From: Spinacia oleracea
Taxonomy: Eukaryota; Streptophyta; Magnoliopsida; Caryophyllales; Amaranthaceae
Direction: 5' to 3'
Length of the DNA: 64,000 bases
Assembly: GCF_020520425.1 (NCBI RefSeq)
Contig: NC_079491.1
Span: 22,931,449-22,995,448, forward strand
The notes beneath the pieces are model-generated. The model was not told where the DNA came from. It saw only the letters and a list, made by a program, of their open reading frames with translations, and searched no databases. The position numbers were made by a program, and so were the translations under genes. This document shows, piece after piece, positions 1 to 11,986 of this stretch; position 1 is the first letter of the stretch, and the number at the start of each line of letters is the position of its first letter.

Positions 1-2630
1 ATCCATCTAAATCAATTATATGCAAATATTCATACTTAAAGTTTTGCTTATTACTTAGAAATGAGGGAATATATTTAAAAATGATTAAACTATTCAAGTT
101 GCTTAAAATTATTAAGATTCTTGACTTATTATTGCAATTTGCAAAATATACTGTAATTGTTAAAATTATTTGCATCAATAATTGAATGTGTAAGAAGTCA
201 ATGACCGCGCAATATACGACTAAGATACCAAATTCCAAGATTATTCTTACTATAAGTATAATTAAAAAATAGGCGTACTCCATTAATGAACATCAAGCCT
301 AGCTTAGAAGACTATGTTAATGTTAAAGCAAAGAATGTGAATAGTCACGTGTCAAATACTAACTCGTGGATATATGGCACCCAATAATTTGCTAGCTAGC
401 TTGTCATTATGCGTTTACTAAGTAGGAGTAGCTATAGCAAGATGAATATTAAGTAAACAAACACCTTACATATGTACTAATAATGTTTTACTTTTTCCTA
501 TCTCGGGCAACTATACAGGTTAATATTTGAGTCACTTTCAAGCATAACGCAGTTGAGAGAGGTCGACCTTTTAAGTATAAGGTGAGTTCCCGATCAACTA
601 CATCTAACTTGTGTTAAGGTTTTTGAGTGGCCACAATAAAACGGTAGCCACTACAATATATTAGATCAGAGCCCTTCATTATTATTGACTTATCTGAACC
701 ATTGGTTACGTAGACTTTTTATATTATTAAAAAAAAATGTGTCAAATAAAAAAAAATTAAAAATCCTCCATCATATTCTTCTCTCTCTTCAACCTTTTTC
801 TTGTTCCTGTTTGAAAAAAATCGCCTCATCCATTTTCAAAACATCAATGAATACTCCATCTTTTTCTTGGTATGGATGATGAACATATTTTTCTCAAAGT
901 CTTTCCTGTAAATTATAAAAGTTTCTATATAATTATCTTATCATTTAGGAACTTCTCAAACTTCTTATTTTGACTTGGCAATTTCGTAACTTTTCATAAA
1001 TTTGGAAATTTAAATATCCGATTACTTCTTACTGAGTAGGATATATGCTTGATGATGATGATGATGATGGTTATGACAATAATTTCCTATAAAACGAATT
1101 GATAAAATATATGAACTCAGTGTTGGTGACATAATTTGTTTTTTTTTTTTTTCCAATTTAACCAATTGATGAAAACATGATATATATGAATTCAATGTTG
1201 GGACTTATTTTTCCAACTTAATTCTGGCAAGACCACCATGAATGAAATCGAAGCTTTTCAGAAATTTGTTTATTTTTTACAGACGAAACTGCTCTAGATC
1301 ATGGATGAAAGTGGGTATTTTTAATGCATTTATTTTTATTAACTTATTTTAATTAAATTATAAATTGCAGTAAATTAAAAGTCACAAAAATCAATGATTT
1401 AGATTAGTCAACTTTTATTTAATGGTTGAGATTTGTTGTATTATAATGGCTACCATTTTATTGTGGCTATTGTAAAATCATCATTATTCATGAGAGTTCA
1501 ACAAATATTCTCTAGTAGAATACGCAGTATATTTTAAATATCCTATTTACACAATATCTACGAATTATTTGTGCGTTAAATGTATGATCATACGTTCGAT
1601 AGAAAATATGTAGTTAATACTTTGTCTGTCCAAATTATCATTTTTCTGATAAATTTACAACTTTAGGGAAGTGGTGTGGCCGTGTGGCAACATTTTTAGA
1701 AAGAATTATCAAGGCAACCAAGCTAGATTTGACTTCTAATATTTTTATTTATAACATCTCTTTTCCAATTAACAAGGTTGAAAGAAAGACACAACCAGAT
1801 TCCGGGTCTTAGATAACTAGAATAAATAAGGTTCAAAACATAAGAAGTTATGTGTCTTTGGACATAATTCCGTACATCATATTCTCCTTAAAATATACTT
1901 CTAATCTTGGATGTATATTTTCCCCGTTGAATATTATCTTCATATTTAGACTTTTACTATTTCTTGCACTGTTTATCCCCTTTATCATCGATTTATATTT
2001 AGGAAAAATGTAGTCATATATGTGAGATCTTATTAGGATCCGACCTTAGATATATAAGTTTAAAATAGAATTTTTTTTCTTATAGTTATTAATGGTTAAA
2101 TAGTTATTCGTTTATAGAGCTTAAAACTCTACGTGTTACAAGTAATTATATGGAACAAGCCGGGGAATTATATAGGTACAAGAACATTATAATCCTAATT
2201 GTTTTATGGAAAGAAAATAATCAGTTTAAAATTATTCAATTATATATTATGGGTTTAATTTGTCGATCACTAATTGTAATGCATAATCAAACTCATTTCA
2301 AGAGCATTTAGTCTAGTTCAGTTTCAGGAAATTAAATTAATTTGAGTATAAGATAACATGACCTTACTTAAACAAAACCTAGCTAGCTCATTTCAGCAAA
2401 GCTTACCCAACTATACATGTGAGCAAAGATACCAAAATGCATGATGAAGTTATAATTAATTTCTTCAACATTTGTAGCTAGTTGAACATTTTAGTTAATT
2501 AAGATGGGGTTTGATCAACATGCATGCATTATTTGTGAACAATGTAAGTTTAATTCAAGTTGGCATACAATATACAATAAAATGAACGTGCAAAGATGAC
2601 AAATTGAGAAGCAACGTACTAATCAAGACT
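1..2630. other. Non-coding stretch, probably CHX20 intron 2
   Basis: There is no coding sequence of any length here. Because the antiporter exon at 2697-3725 ends on a good donor site and the C-terminal half of that protein is not found, this DNA is most simply the 3' part of a large second intron (at least 2.7 kb). It holds one old inverted-repeat element (about 626-1482) and otherwise AT-rich simple sequence. Confidence 0.5.
626..1482. mobile_element. Old non-autonomous element with terminal inverted repeats
   Basis: The left arm (about 630-661) contains GCCACAATAAAACGGTAGCC. The right arm (about 1438-1480), read on the opposite strand, gives GCCACAATAAAATGGTAGCC, so 19 of 20 bases agree. 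The interior is AT-rich and non-coding. I could not identify a clear target duplication, so the superfamily is open. A diverged relative of one arm may lie at 57260-57300. Confidence 0.5.
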
Positions 2631-2696
2631 TTAACAATACATACTAAAAATGTAATAATAATAAAAATTAATAAAATGGGAGGTAATTATACAAAC

Positions 2697-4465
2697 CTTT
2701 TTTTCCTTGCCAATATTGAGAACAATGAGCTCAACTAGCCCCTTTGTATTCATCAAGATGCCAAGGGCTAACGCCTCCCGGCCCTTCATTCGGCATAACT
2801 TAGCCACCACAAAGGTCCCAAAGATCTTTCCGAAGCACGCGATAGCGATGACAAGCACTAGTAAACCCCACGCCACGGCCCCTTGGATCTTGGTCACGTC
2901 GGTTTTAAGTCCGCTAGATGCGAAGTATAGTGGTAATAATAGTCCTGAAACAAAGTCTTCAATTCTTTCTAAGAGTTTCCCTGCAAACTCACCTTCTTTA
3001 GGGATTATTAGTCCAAATATGAAAGCCCCAAATATGGAGTGAATTCCTATAAAGTCGGTTATAAACCCGGCCACCAATACCCCGGCTAGGGTTATGGTGA
3101 TATACAGCTCATCCACCACCCCTTGTTCGGCGGAACACCGTTTAACCATCCACCCCATGAGTGGTTTTATAGCCAAGAACATAAAGGCTACAAACCCAAC
3201 TCCGGCTAGCAACACCCATAACGAGACCAACGGGCTGACTTTATGTCCACCTTCCCCACCGGTCCCTGCAAGAGCAACGGCGAGGGCAAGGAGGATCCAT
3301 GCAGCCACGTCATTGAATGCGGCCGCGGCCATGGCTGTTTCCCCAACCTTGGTTGTTAAGAGCTTGAGTTCAGCCAAAATACGAGCTAACACCGGGAAGG
3401 CGGTGATAGAGAGTGAAACTCCCATGAAGACAAGAAACGGGGCATAACCGGCATGGTCTGCTCCCTCGATGGTTCGACGGAGGATGACAGCTACTGCAGC
3501 GCCACCGATGAAAGGGAGGCTGATCCCGGCTAGTGCAATGCTGAAGGCTTCCTTGCCACTACGGCGAATCGAGCCTAGATCCAGCTCAAGTCCTACTAGG
3601 AACAAGAAGAATAGTAAGCCAATGCTGGCAACGGATTCTAGGATTGGTGTGCTCCATTTGGGGAAGACTTTATCCATGTATTGATGGCTCCTGCCCAACG
3701 CTGATGGCCCCAGTAATATTCCTCCCTAGCCATGGTTACAAAAACATTGTACAAAAATTTAAACTTATTAGACTAATCTAAAAAATTAATTTTGTACAAT
3801 TTTTTAGAAGGTAAAATGACGGACAATACTAAACTGGTATCTGTACGGGTATTTTCAACCAGCTTTGCAGGTCAGGGGATTATAAGAGAAATTATCACCC
3901 TCCAAAGAGCCTCTAGTAAGGGTTTGATCCCAATAGGCCAAATCTTTACCACTAGGCAAAATTTTGTTTTTTTTTTGTGGTGCGAATGAGCCACAAAGGG
4001 CAGGGATGAGAATCGATCCCATGATCACTTGGAACCAGGATGGAAGCTCTAACCAACTGAGCTATCCATCACTCTCAGACAAAACTTTGTTTGGTAGGCA
4101 TACATTGTACATGGAACGTAAATATATAGAAAATATTAGCTATACACCAGGATATACCATGCCCACGGTCCACGGACATACCCCATGTTATTTGCTTATT
4201 TTGAAAAATGAGCAAAAATGTACGGTACACCCTGATATAACGAATATTAAGGGGTGAATATTATTAACAAGTAGCACGTACGTACCACAATTTCGGCAAT
4301 GACTTTAGGTTGACGGAGGGGCTTGAAGGCGAAGGCGAGAAGGCGGGTGACAACAAGGATTAAGGTGGTTTGTATAATGAGTAACGGAAAGGCAGTATGA
4401 AGGGCGTTATCACCTTGCAAAATGCCGTCGGAGGCGGTTTTAATGGCCGTAATATTAAGGGCCAT
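2697..4465 (-). CDS. CHX20: CHX20-type cation/H+ antiporter, exons 1-2 (5' part of gene)
   Basis: This is the N-terminal 403 residues of a CPA2-family cation/proton exchanger, a polytopic membrane protein that moves K+ and H+ across endomembranes; Arabidopsis CHX20 acts in guard cells. Exon 1 is 4286-4465 (start MALNITAIK, ending KVIAEIV). The intron is 3726-4285, with donor GTACGT and an AG just before GGILLGPSALG. Exon 2 is 2697-3725. Both junctions are phase 0. Exon 2 holds about nine hydrophobic segments, the AAAAFNDVAAW motif (the Asn-Asp pair of plant CHX proteins) and NTKGLVELIVLNIGKEKK, after which a donor GTTTGT follows. Family members run to about 800 residues, so the last transmembrane segments and the soluble C-terminal half are absent. 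The missing exon is either beyond the left edge or lost. CHX20 is chosen over other CHX genes from remembered similarity along both exons. Confidence 0.88.
3971..4079 (-). mobile_element. tRNA-derived SINE in CHX20 intron 1
   Basis: Read on the minus strand, the element opens with a tRNA-like head containing GATAGCTCAGTTGGTTAGAG, a good A box. A B-box-like GGATCGATTCTC follows about 40 bases later, and the element ends in CTCATTCGCACC plus an A-rich tail. It is flanked by CAAAATTTTGTTT (3958-3970) and CAAAACTTTGTTT (4080-4092), a 13-bp target duplication with one difference. It lacks a foldable tRNA 3' half, so it is a SINE and not a tRNA gene. A second copy of its 3' half lies at 57478-57550. 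Confidence 0.8.
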
Positions 4466-4622
4466 GGCTTTGATTTGAGGGGGGAGACTGGAGAGTATAA
4501 TACGTCTTAAGGAAACAATTATATAATAATAAGTCTTCATTTGGCCGACTTTCTTTAAATAATACGTCATTCATATAAATTGGTACGTGTCACCTTAAGG
4601 GTTTTTTGTTGTCAAATTTCAT

Positions 4623-4878
4623 ACTACCTCCGTTTCTAAAAGTTATTTACACTTTAGAATATGTGTTCAAATTATGGAAACTTTGACCGTAAATTTTCAT
4701 CATTGTAAACATTAAAACGTTACATGTAAGATCTTGTTTGATTGGTCTCGGTGTGTATTTTCAGAATATCAACTTTTTATTATTTTTTCACCTACGAAAT
4801 TGGATATATTAATAGTTCAATATTGCATTGGAGTTCGTGCAAATAATAACTGTAAAGAACTTTCTAAAATGGTTGTTA
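4623..4878. mobile_element. Decayed MITE upstream of CHX20
   Basis: The left end reads TACTACCTCCGTTTCTAAAA, followed by GTTATTTACACTTT. The right end carries a worn inverted copy (TAACTGTAAAGAACTTTCTA). The better-preserved element at 9414-9683 has the same ends. It is a non-coding Stowaway/mariner-like MITE lying about 160 bp upstream of the antiporter start, where it could form part of the promoter region. Confidence 0.45.
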
Positions 4879-5917
4879 ACCATACAATTGACACATTTTT
4901 AATTAGGTAAATAATTAAATAAATTATTATTGGTTAAATAACTTGATATATGGTTCTTTCAAAAACAAGTTTTGTTTTACTTTACTAACGGAAAAAATAA
5001 AATGATAAGGTAGTTGATATTGAAAAGGTTGCATTTAAAATTGATACAGTCCATAGGGTGCTAATTATTAAAATCTATATTCTGTAACAAAACTCTCGAG
5101 GGGTTGGTGTCCCCTTATGCAATTTATGCTACTCCTTTACTAACGTGTTAAATTTGTTAAATAAAAACAATAATATTTCTTTTGTACCATAACAATACAC
5201 ATAAAATGTAACACACGTATCTCGTGCATAAACGATATTTGATATATAAGGTAGGCTTGATATATAGCTGATTGAATGAGTACGTTGTTGTTTGGAACAA
5301 ATACGTACTCCTTAGAATTGATTAGGTTCAATAAGTTCGGTTCATGTCCGAATAATAAGTTCAGCTCCTTTCAGTCCAATACACTCTGGTAAAAAAGATT
5401 ATCGCAAATACTTGTAAATTCTCCCAAAACAAAAAGGATCTATAAGTGTTGGAATCCACTACTTTCTATACATAAGTGAGTTGCCTAACATTGGAGAAAT
5501 ATTAGAGAATATTCACCTTATAAGCTAGAGCAGTTACCGCTTCTACTATCCTCGATCAATTTGTTTTTAGTAAGAAACGAGCTCGTCGTTTGGGCTTGTG
5601 GGTGGACCAAATTCTTCTCTTAAAGAAGAAATAACTATCTGGCTGATTAATATAATCATTTATTAATATAATAGGGTTTAGGGTTTATAATTTATAATAT
5701 TCATTATTATTTATTTATTAACATTACAATTTATTATCTATAATTTATTTTATTCATTACCATGCATTATATTTATTATCTATAAGTATATCTTATTTAT
5801 TAATATTTATAATTTATATTTTATTATTCATTATCTATTATTCATTATTTACCAACGCATTACAACACCAAAGCAAAATTGAATCAAGCGCGCTGATGAA
5901 ACACACCTACACCTAAA
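4879..5917. other. Intergenic AT-rich DNA
   Basis: No gene is seen. From 5641 to 5870 the sequence is TTATTAATA-type low-complexity DNA containing one short run of telomere-like AGGGTTTAGGGTTT. It separates the divergent-looking CHX20 5' end from the 3' end of the GRF zinc-finger gene. Confidence 0.5.
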
Positions 5918-6614
5918 CTAACCAAACACTTTAATATAAATTGCACTAACCACAACGGATATAACATCGCATAAACTAAGAAGAATATAGACATTATCGT
6001 TCTTAATCTCTGTCTTCGACCTTCCTTCTGCAATCATGCTCATCTTCTCATACTTCATCTTCTCATGCTCCTCATTCACCTTCTTATTGGCATGTTTCAA
6101 GAATTCAACTCTTCCCTTCATAAGTTTGATGTCCATGAGAAGCCTCTGCTTTTTCCCAAAGAAGATGATTAGTAACGTCCTTTTGCCAACCAAGAATGTA
6201 TTCATCAACCCAATCAAATGCATTACAATCCCTTTGCCCAGTTTCAAAGTTGTAGAATTTGCAACCTTTGAATTTCCTCCCAGGATTCTCATGTGTCCAC
6301 GATGTTCTTTGAACAACGGGAAATCCACAAGCACAAATTTCCGTTTTCTGTTGAGACAAAGACATGGTAAACCACACAAACATTACGAAATAGAAAAACC
6401 CCAATCCGTGTTGATGAATAATCGAAAAACCCTAATTCTTGTGAGGCAAAATTCAGAAAAATGGGTATGAATTTGAGAGGGAAAAACATCGTACCTGATT
6501 CGCGTTGGTGTTATTTACAATCCGTGGAACTTGAACTGGAGAAGGTTGTTTGCGTTGCCTTCGAAATTCCTCTGTTCCTTGCAACGGCGTCGAGCAGAGA
6601 GAAAATGAAACCAT
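5918..6614 (-). pseudogene. GRF-type zinc-finger small protein gene, frame broken
   Basis: Exon 1 is 6495-6614 (MVSFSLCSTPLQG to NNTNANQ, 40 codons), with donor GTACGATG. Exon 2 begins at 6347 after CTCAACAG. Exon 2 encodes KTEICACGFPVVQRTSWT, then NPGRKF, GCKFYN and CNAFDWVDE: the C-x-C, Cys and Cys ligands and the NPGR motif of the plant GRF zinc finger. In the opening frame the protein stops at 6105. One base out of phase the expected continuation runs on to 5918: a coiled-coil segment (QRLLMDIKLMKGRVEFLKHA) and a C-terminal hydrophobic segment (LLSLCDVISVVVSAIYIKVF), as in full-length relatives. The frames cross near 6165, at CTTCTTTGGGAAAAAG. Either this is a real one-base lesion or a sequencing error. 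The role of such proteins is unknown; single-stranded nucleic acid binding is inferred from GRF domains elsewhere. Confidence 0.75.
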
Positions 6615-6679
6615 TTTGTTTTTTTTTTGTTTTTTTGGTATTAAATAGGCCAGTTGGGATTTGGAGGGAAATGGGAAAT

Positions 6680-6900
6680 TTTAATTTAATTTGTTTTAAC
6701 GAATATCATGCCACGTGTGCAAGTCAAGGGGTCAAACACGAGTCAACTCCAAAAATCCGACAAGTGGTCCTAGTCAACAAAAAAAATAAAGTTTCAGGTC
6801 CCAAAATGCAACTTTTGTTATATAAGGTCCTTTGTCACACAAACAACCTTTTATAAGGTCATTTCTAACAAATAATCCTTTTTTTATTTTTTTTATTATC
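6680..6900. repeat. Half-copy of the foldback repeat family
   Basis: This stretch contains ATATAAGGTCCTTTGTCACA, TTTTATAAGGTC and CCACGTGTGCAAGTCAA. The same word order is found in each arm of the large palindrome at 36283-36838. It lies in the 5' flank of the GRF gene. Only one arm is recognisable, so it is a fragment or a very diverged copy. Confidence 0.4.
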
Positions 6901-7002
6901 ACAATAGTGGGATTTGGTCCAAAATTTAAAGTCACCATTGACTCATTGTGTCTTCCTTTTGGCTATTGAGAGTTTCAAGTTTTTATTTAAAAATAAATAA
7001 TA

Positions 7003-7281
7003 ATCCCTCCGTCCCAGATTAATTGTTACACTTTCCTTTTTCGTTCGTCTCAGATTAGTTGTTACACTTCTAAATTAAGAATGACCCCACAATTATTATA
7101 TTGTCTCTCTTTTCCCACTATTTTTTTTCCCCACACCCTCTCTCATTCAATTAAAAAATACCCCACTGACTCCTATCATATCTATTTTTTCAATAAAATA
7201 ACAATTGATAACCAAAAAACCATTTATCACCTAAAACTTTATACAAAGATAAGTGTAACAATTAATCTGGGACGTAAGGAG
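7003..7281. mobile_element. Stowaway-like MITE
   Basis: The ends are near-perfect inverted repeats. The left is ATCCCTCCGTCCCAGATTAA then TTGTTACAC; the right is GTGTAACAATTAATCTGGGA then CGTAAGGAGT. The dinucleotide TA flanks both sides. The 279-bp interior is non-coding. Confidence 0.75.
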
Positions 7282-8570
7282 TAAGTTGATCTTATAAATA
7301 AGATCGTCATATACAAAGTACTATAATTTTTTTGTAAATATGTTACAGTAATTTATTTATTTTTTTGTAAAAAACAAAATTAGTTAAGTTGACAAATATT
7401 TTAATTTCCATGTATTGATACTTAGATAATGTGACAACTCTTTATAACACCGAGGATAATGTAAAAAAATCTATAAAAGAGCTAAAACGCTAGAGTTGAC
7501 AAAGAAAGAGTTATACCCTGTTAAACTTGAAATGGATCAATGCATCTGATTTTTTATTTTTATTTTTTATTGCATTATTGATTCTATAATAATGTTATAA
7601 CTTGAGAAAATAAGTGCAATAATTTATCAAAATATTGAGTTACACGTATGTTTTCCGTTGGCTATGCTTTCTTGCTAGTTGACCTTAGTTTTTATTAAAC
7701 CAAAAATAATGCATTTTTAAAGTCGTCCCTCTTAGAAGTTGGCACGAGCAATAATTCAATATATTCTATTTTAATTTACTTATTATCAAACTTCAAAATG
7801 GTTGAAAAATAGATTGTGTGACTATATCTCGTACCCAACGATATTACTTTTTCTTTTGAATACGTTATTTTGATGTTGTTGTGTTTGACGAAAAGGCCTA
7901 GACAATGACATTTCTTAGGATAATTGTCTATCGAGTCGAAACTTGATTATCTTGGATTAGTCCGGTAAAATTAGTAGCCTAGACTCTTTGAAATTCAGTA
8001 GAGGATGTCAAAAATTGACCTGTTCTGATTGACATCTGACAAAGTTGAAGTGATTCAAAAATAACAAAAAAAATACACATTTAATCCGCATGTATATAAT
8101 AATCCTGCATAAAACATTATACAATTTGACCCGAACCGATTATGCTCGATCTTTAATCGATTGATGACTCGATTTGACGAGCTTGCCGCAAGGGCAGTTG
8201 GATTCCAAATTCAAAATGTCCCTGATAGAAATATTCTATACTTATCGTAGGGTGTTTTCATTTTTACTAGTCCACTAGATCATCAAATATACTGTAACTT
8301 GGTATTGACAATGACTTGGGGATACCAAGAATATACATGATATATACTTGTACATTTTAATAAGTGCTTTTTTAGGAGTGTTCCTATCTTTGAAATTCGT
8401 CAATTGCAATTTAGACCTTGATTATTAAAGATACTTAACAGGCCAAAATAAATAAATAAATAAATAAATAAATTGAGGGGGTATTTTTTAGGGTTATAAA
8501 ATGGTACGATATTGAGTGACACATAACTATTCATTTTTTGTTTGTTTATTGATTGCCACAAATATATATA
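7282..8570. other. Intergenic, no gene seen
   Basis: AT-rich sequence without coding signal. A short AAAT microsatellite occupies about 8448-8472. Nothing else could be assigned. Confidence 0.5.
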
Positions 8571-9016
8571 CAGGGCCGTCTCCCGTAATTTGGAGATCCT
8601 GTGCTAAAATACAGATATTGAGCCCCTATAAATTTTTACGGGTAATTATTTAATGTAAAACACATAAGTATTATATTAATATTGTTTTATTTATACAAAA
8701 TATAGAGTCAAATTAATAATGTGGTTTAATGTTTTATTTGTGATGGTTAGAGAAAAATGATGTAAAAGTTTGATACACATGGAAAAAGCAAATAAAAAAA
8801 GGGGCAGGAAAAAGTCAAACCCTGATGTCAGCGACCACACTTATGAGTCCCTACCAACTGGGACAAAGATTACATAATGCATAATAAAACGTAATTGTTA
8901 AATATATAATATATGTTCTTGTGGGTTTAACCAACATATATAGTTTCTTTTTAGGGCCCCAAAATTTTGTGGCTCAGTGCTGTAGGTCCGCCTGAACCTC
9001 CCTTTAGTCGGCCCTG
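8571..9016. mobile_element. Non-autonomous hAT-like element
   Basis: The element starts CAGGGCCGTCTCC and ends GTCGGCCCTG, giving hAT-type inverted ends beginning CAGGG. The inner right end holds GGGCCCCAAAATTTTGTGGC, typical of widespread plant hAT MITEs. The flanking octamers are TATATATA and TATATCGA, compatible with an aged 8-bp duplication. It is 446 bp long with no transposase. Confidence 0.7.
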
Positions 9017-9413
9017 TATATCGATATATATGGGGACAAGTCTCCTACTACCTCCTTTACAAAATGATCTTTACGCTTTCACAAAATCTTATTTACATGG
9101 GGTGTGCGATAAATATTGTACACCGAAGTCAAAGTTAACGTAAAATGCTTAAAAGTTACCCTTATATATGTAAAAGTTATCTATTTTTGAGTGATAAATT
9201 TTTTCAATTTAATAAAAAAAAATCTTCAAAATTACTAAAAATGTATAAAATTAATCATTTAACCCTTTAAAATGTTTATCTATCAACTTTTTTTTAATAA
9301 TATAAAAGTTGGAGAAAACTGGGTAAAAGTTAGAGAAAACTGGGCAAAAGTTATGTTGGTGTACAATAAATTTATTGTACACCTTGTGCATGCAAGACCT
9401 TTTGTTACACTTT

Positions 9414-9683
9414 TTGTTTTAGTCCGTTTCATAATGTTATTTACACTTTGCTTTACTCTATTTTTTAACATGAAAATTTACTACCTTACCGTTCTTACCC
9501 CCATAATATTTACATTTTCCCACTCACTTTCTCTTACTTCTTTTTTTTCTTCTTACAACCACCTATCTTTTTACACATTTCTCTTACTCTATCCATTTTT
9601 ATTATATTCAACCAAAATTTCTACTTTTGTCTTAATATTTGTGCAAACAGTAACTGTAAAGATCTTTATGAAACGAAGGTAGT
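9414..9683. mobile_element. MITE, same family as 4623-4878
   Basis: The left end is AGTCCGTTTCATAATGTTAT then TTACACTTTG. The right end is GTAACTGTAAAGATCTTTAT then GAAACGAAGGTAGTA, its inverse. The interior is pyrimidine-rich on plus and non-coding. A fragment of a further left end (TACTACCTCCTTTACAAAAT) lies at about 9046. Confidence 0.6.
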
Positions 9684-10247
9684 ATGAGACAACTAATGTC
9701 ATTATTAAAAAATATAATAATACGATGACAAAGTGTAAATATTTAATTAGAAAGCATAACTATTTGATATTTTTTTGGTGTGTATAACTAATTGAGAACA
9801 ACTTATTTAATTTGATCACAAAAGATAACTACTCCAAGTATCACTATTTGATTAGAGAGTATAATTAACTTGTAAACTCCCGTGCAACGCACAAATTCAT
9901 TTAAAGTTTTTTAAAAGCATGTTGATTTTAAAACTGACATGAAAAATTGGGAACTATTTTTTTTTGTAGCATTCATATTTTTGTTTTTAGTTTCTAAAAA
10001 ACATAAAACCAGAAAAAAATAATATCAAAACTGGCCTACAAAATTTTGAGTAAAAGGTGTTGCATTCAAATGCAATAAAAAATTCTACAAAATTTGTGGT
10101 CACTTTGTAATTTACCCACAATAAATATTTTAAAATCATTATTATTTTCAAGAAGAATTTATTGTACAACTTAGCTTATAAATAAAAATTAAATTAAAAA
10201 ACAAAACATGTAAAGTTTTGCAGGGAAAAAACATTTGTGACTTAGTA

Positions 10248-10503
10248 TAATACTTCCGGAAATATCGCACCATTTGTTTTTTACACTATTTACACTACAA
10301 CTTTGGCCTTTTACGTGATTCGTACCTAAGGAAATTTTAGTCATGTGAGGTCATGTTAGATTCGTATCGACATATATATTTTAAATATTAATTTTTTATA
10401 ATTTTACTTGCATACGATTTGAGATATTAAGAGTAAAAGTAATGATTAGAGGAGTAAAAGTCAACCATGGTGCGATATTTCCGGAACAGATGAAGTATAT
10501 AGA
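10248..10503. mobile_element. MITE with CCGGAAATATCGCACCAT ends
   Basis: The left arm reads ATACTTCCGGAAATATCGCA then CCAT. The right arm reads ATGGTGCGATATTTCCGGAA then CAGATGAAGTAT, the inverse with a small internal gap. The interior is about 180 bp and non-coding. The ends resemble mariner-type MITEs, but the target duplication is not certain. Confidence 0.65.
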
Positions 10504-10584
10504 TTGAACACATAACTATTTCATCGCAAAATACAATTATTGAATTATGTATTTGTATCAAATACTTATTTTTTAATAATGGTT

Positions 10585-10695
10585 ACTCCCTCCGTATTTT
10601 TTTTAGGGTCACAATTACTACTTCCGGCCGTTTTTTAGGGTCACAATTACTACTTCCGGCCGTAGTTTTTTTAGGAGTCACAATTCATTTTTGGT
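10585..10695. repeat. Stacked MITE left ends
   Basis: ACTCCCTCCGTATTTTTTTT begins the stretch. The block TTAGGGTCACAATTACTACT then TCCGGCCG is repeated about twice in tandem, with a third, shorter match (GGAGTCACAATT). No right-hand partner was recognised. It looks like a slipped or repeatedly targeted MITE terminus. Confidence 0.45.
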
Positions 10696-10754
10696 AACTG
10701 TTACACCCACTTCCCATTTATTTATTATTTTTACTTTCCTATGAGTCCACTTAA

Positions 10755-10981
10755 GGCCCTGTTCTGTTCACCTTATTTTCACTTATTTCAGGAAAAATAA
10801 GTTTAGATAAGTTTAGTTAAGTTCAGATAAGATAAGTTCAGGAAAAATAAGGGTTGGCCAAGTACAATTTATAACTAAAATAACTTTTGATAAGTTCTAA
10901 TAAGTTCAGATAAGTTCACTTAAGTTCAGATAAGATAAGTTCAGGAAAAATAAGTGGAAATCAGGTGAATAGAACGCAGCC
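10755..10981. mobile_element. PIF/Harbinger (Tourist-like) MITE
   Basis: The 227-bp element is bounded by TAA on both sides (10752-10754 and 10982-10984). The inverted ends are GGCCCTGTTCTGTTCACCTT and, on the other strand, GGCTGCGTTCTATTCACCTG. The interior is made of iterated AAGTTCAGATAAG-type words and has no reading frame. Confidence 0.8.
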
Positions 10982-11514
10982 TAAATCATAAATAATTTCA
11001 CTTTTTGTAACTTTTACACCCCACTTGTTTTTTTTTTTTTTATATTTCTTTATTGTCAACTACCTAACTTGTATCATTATTGTATCAAATTCAACTATGC
11101 TTCTTTTATATTTGTGTTTGTCAATACGTGACTTCTAAAAAATAGGGAGTATATAGCAACAATAGTAGATACTCCATAGTTATTAGGTACTGCATAATTT
11201 ATATAGAATAAATAGGAAAGTATATATAGCCAATTAACAGTTACGCATTTGTGTCTTGTCAAATGGTTGTAGTGTACATCCACATGCTAAAAAGTTAGTG
11301 TTATGCATAAGACCGTTATATATAACGGAGTATAAATTTTTGTAAATATACGAATGACGAACATATTGCTTTTATTACACTCTTCTCTACGAGGAAGTAA
11401 AAATCTCATGTTGTGATGTATCACCAAAAACATAACACCAACAAAGAGACAAAATAGAGAAAAGACAAAACTGATTGCTGTCATATTTTTTTGGACCGCT
11501 TATGGATCGAACAA

Positions 11515-11700
11515 ATGATGTAATGGTACAAAAAATGAAATGAAATGGTATTTTTTTAAGTAAGAATGGCATTTTGTAAAAAACAAATGGTGTTTTGTTA
11601 AAAAATGGTACTTGTTTTTTAAAGAATGGTACATTTTAAAAGAAAATGGTACTTCTTTTTTAAAGAATGGTACATTGTAAAAGAGAAATGGTAGTTCATG
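11515..11700. repeat. Short degenerate tandem array
   Basis: A unit of about 35-40 bp around AAAGAATGGTACATT and AAATGGTAC is repeated three to four times with drift. It is AT-rich and non-coding. No link to a known element could be made. Confidence 0.5.
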
Positions 11701-11986
11701 TCACTTTCTCTCTCCTCTTTTTCTGTCATTCTCTTCTCTTTTATTTATTAATTTTGTCCTTTTCCTATTGTCCTACTCATTTTGTCATATTCCTAATTTG
11801 TTTGATATTGGTGTAAATTTACGGAAATAACCCTGTGAGGTATTATGAAATACCTCACAGACTGCCGCTACACCAACCTCCTATTCTCTAATATCTTTCT
11901 GGGATATGCCCAAACGCAAATGTCTTGCAGATATTTTGGTGTAATTTTCCCAAGGGTTTCGGATCAACTAGCTAAGAATACTCTAA

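Noticed and set aside
2707-3684. Three plus-strand open frames
   Set aside because: They are antisense shadows of the well-supported CHX20 exon 2.
3971-4079. Possible tRNA gene on the minus strand
   Set aside because: It has A and B box-like words but no complete cloverleaf, plus an A tail and a flanking duplication; it fits a SINE.
5660-5690. Interstitial telomere repeat
   Set aside because: Only two TTTAGGG-like units, within expectation for AT-rich DNA.
9272-9682. 136-codon plus-strand frame
   Set aside because: It spans the inverted ends of a MITE and is hydrophobic low-complexity sequence.
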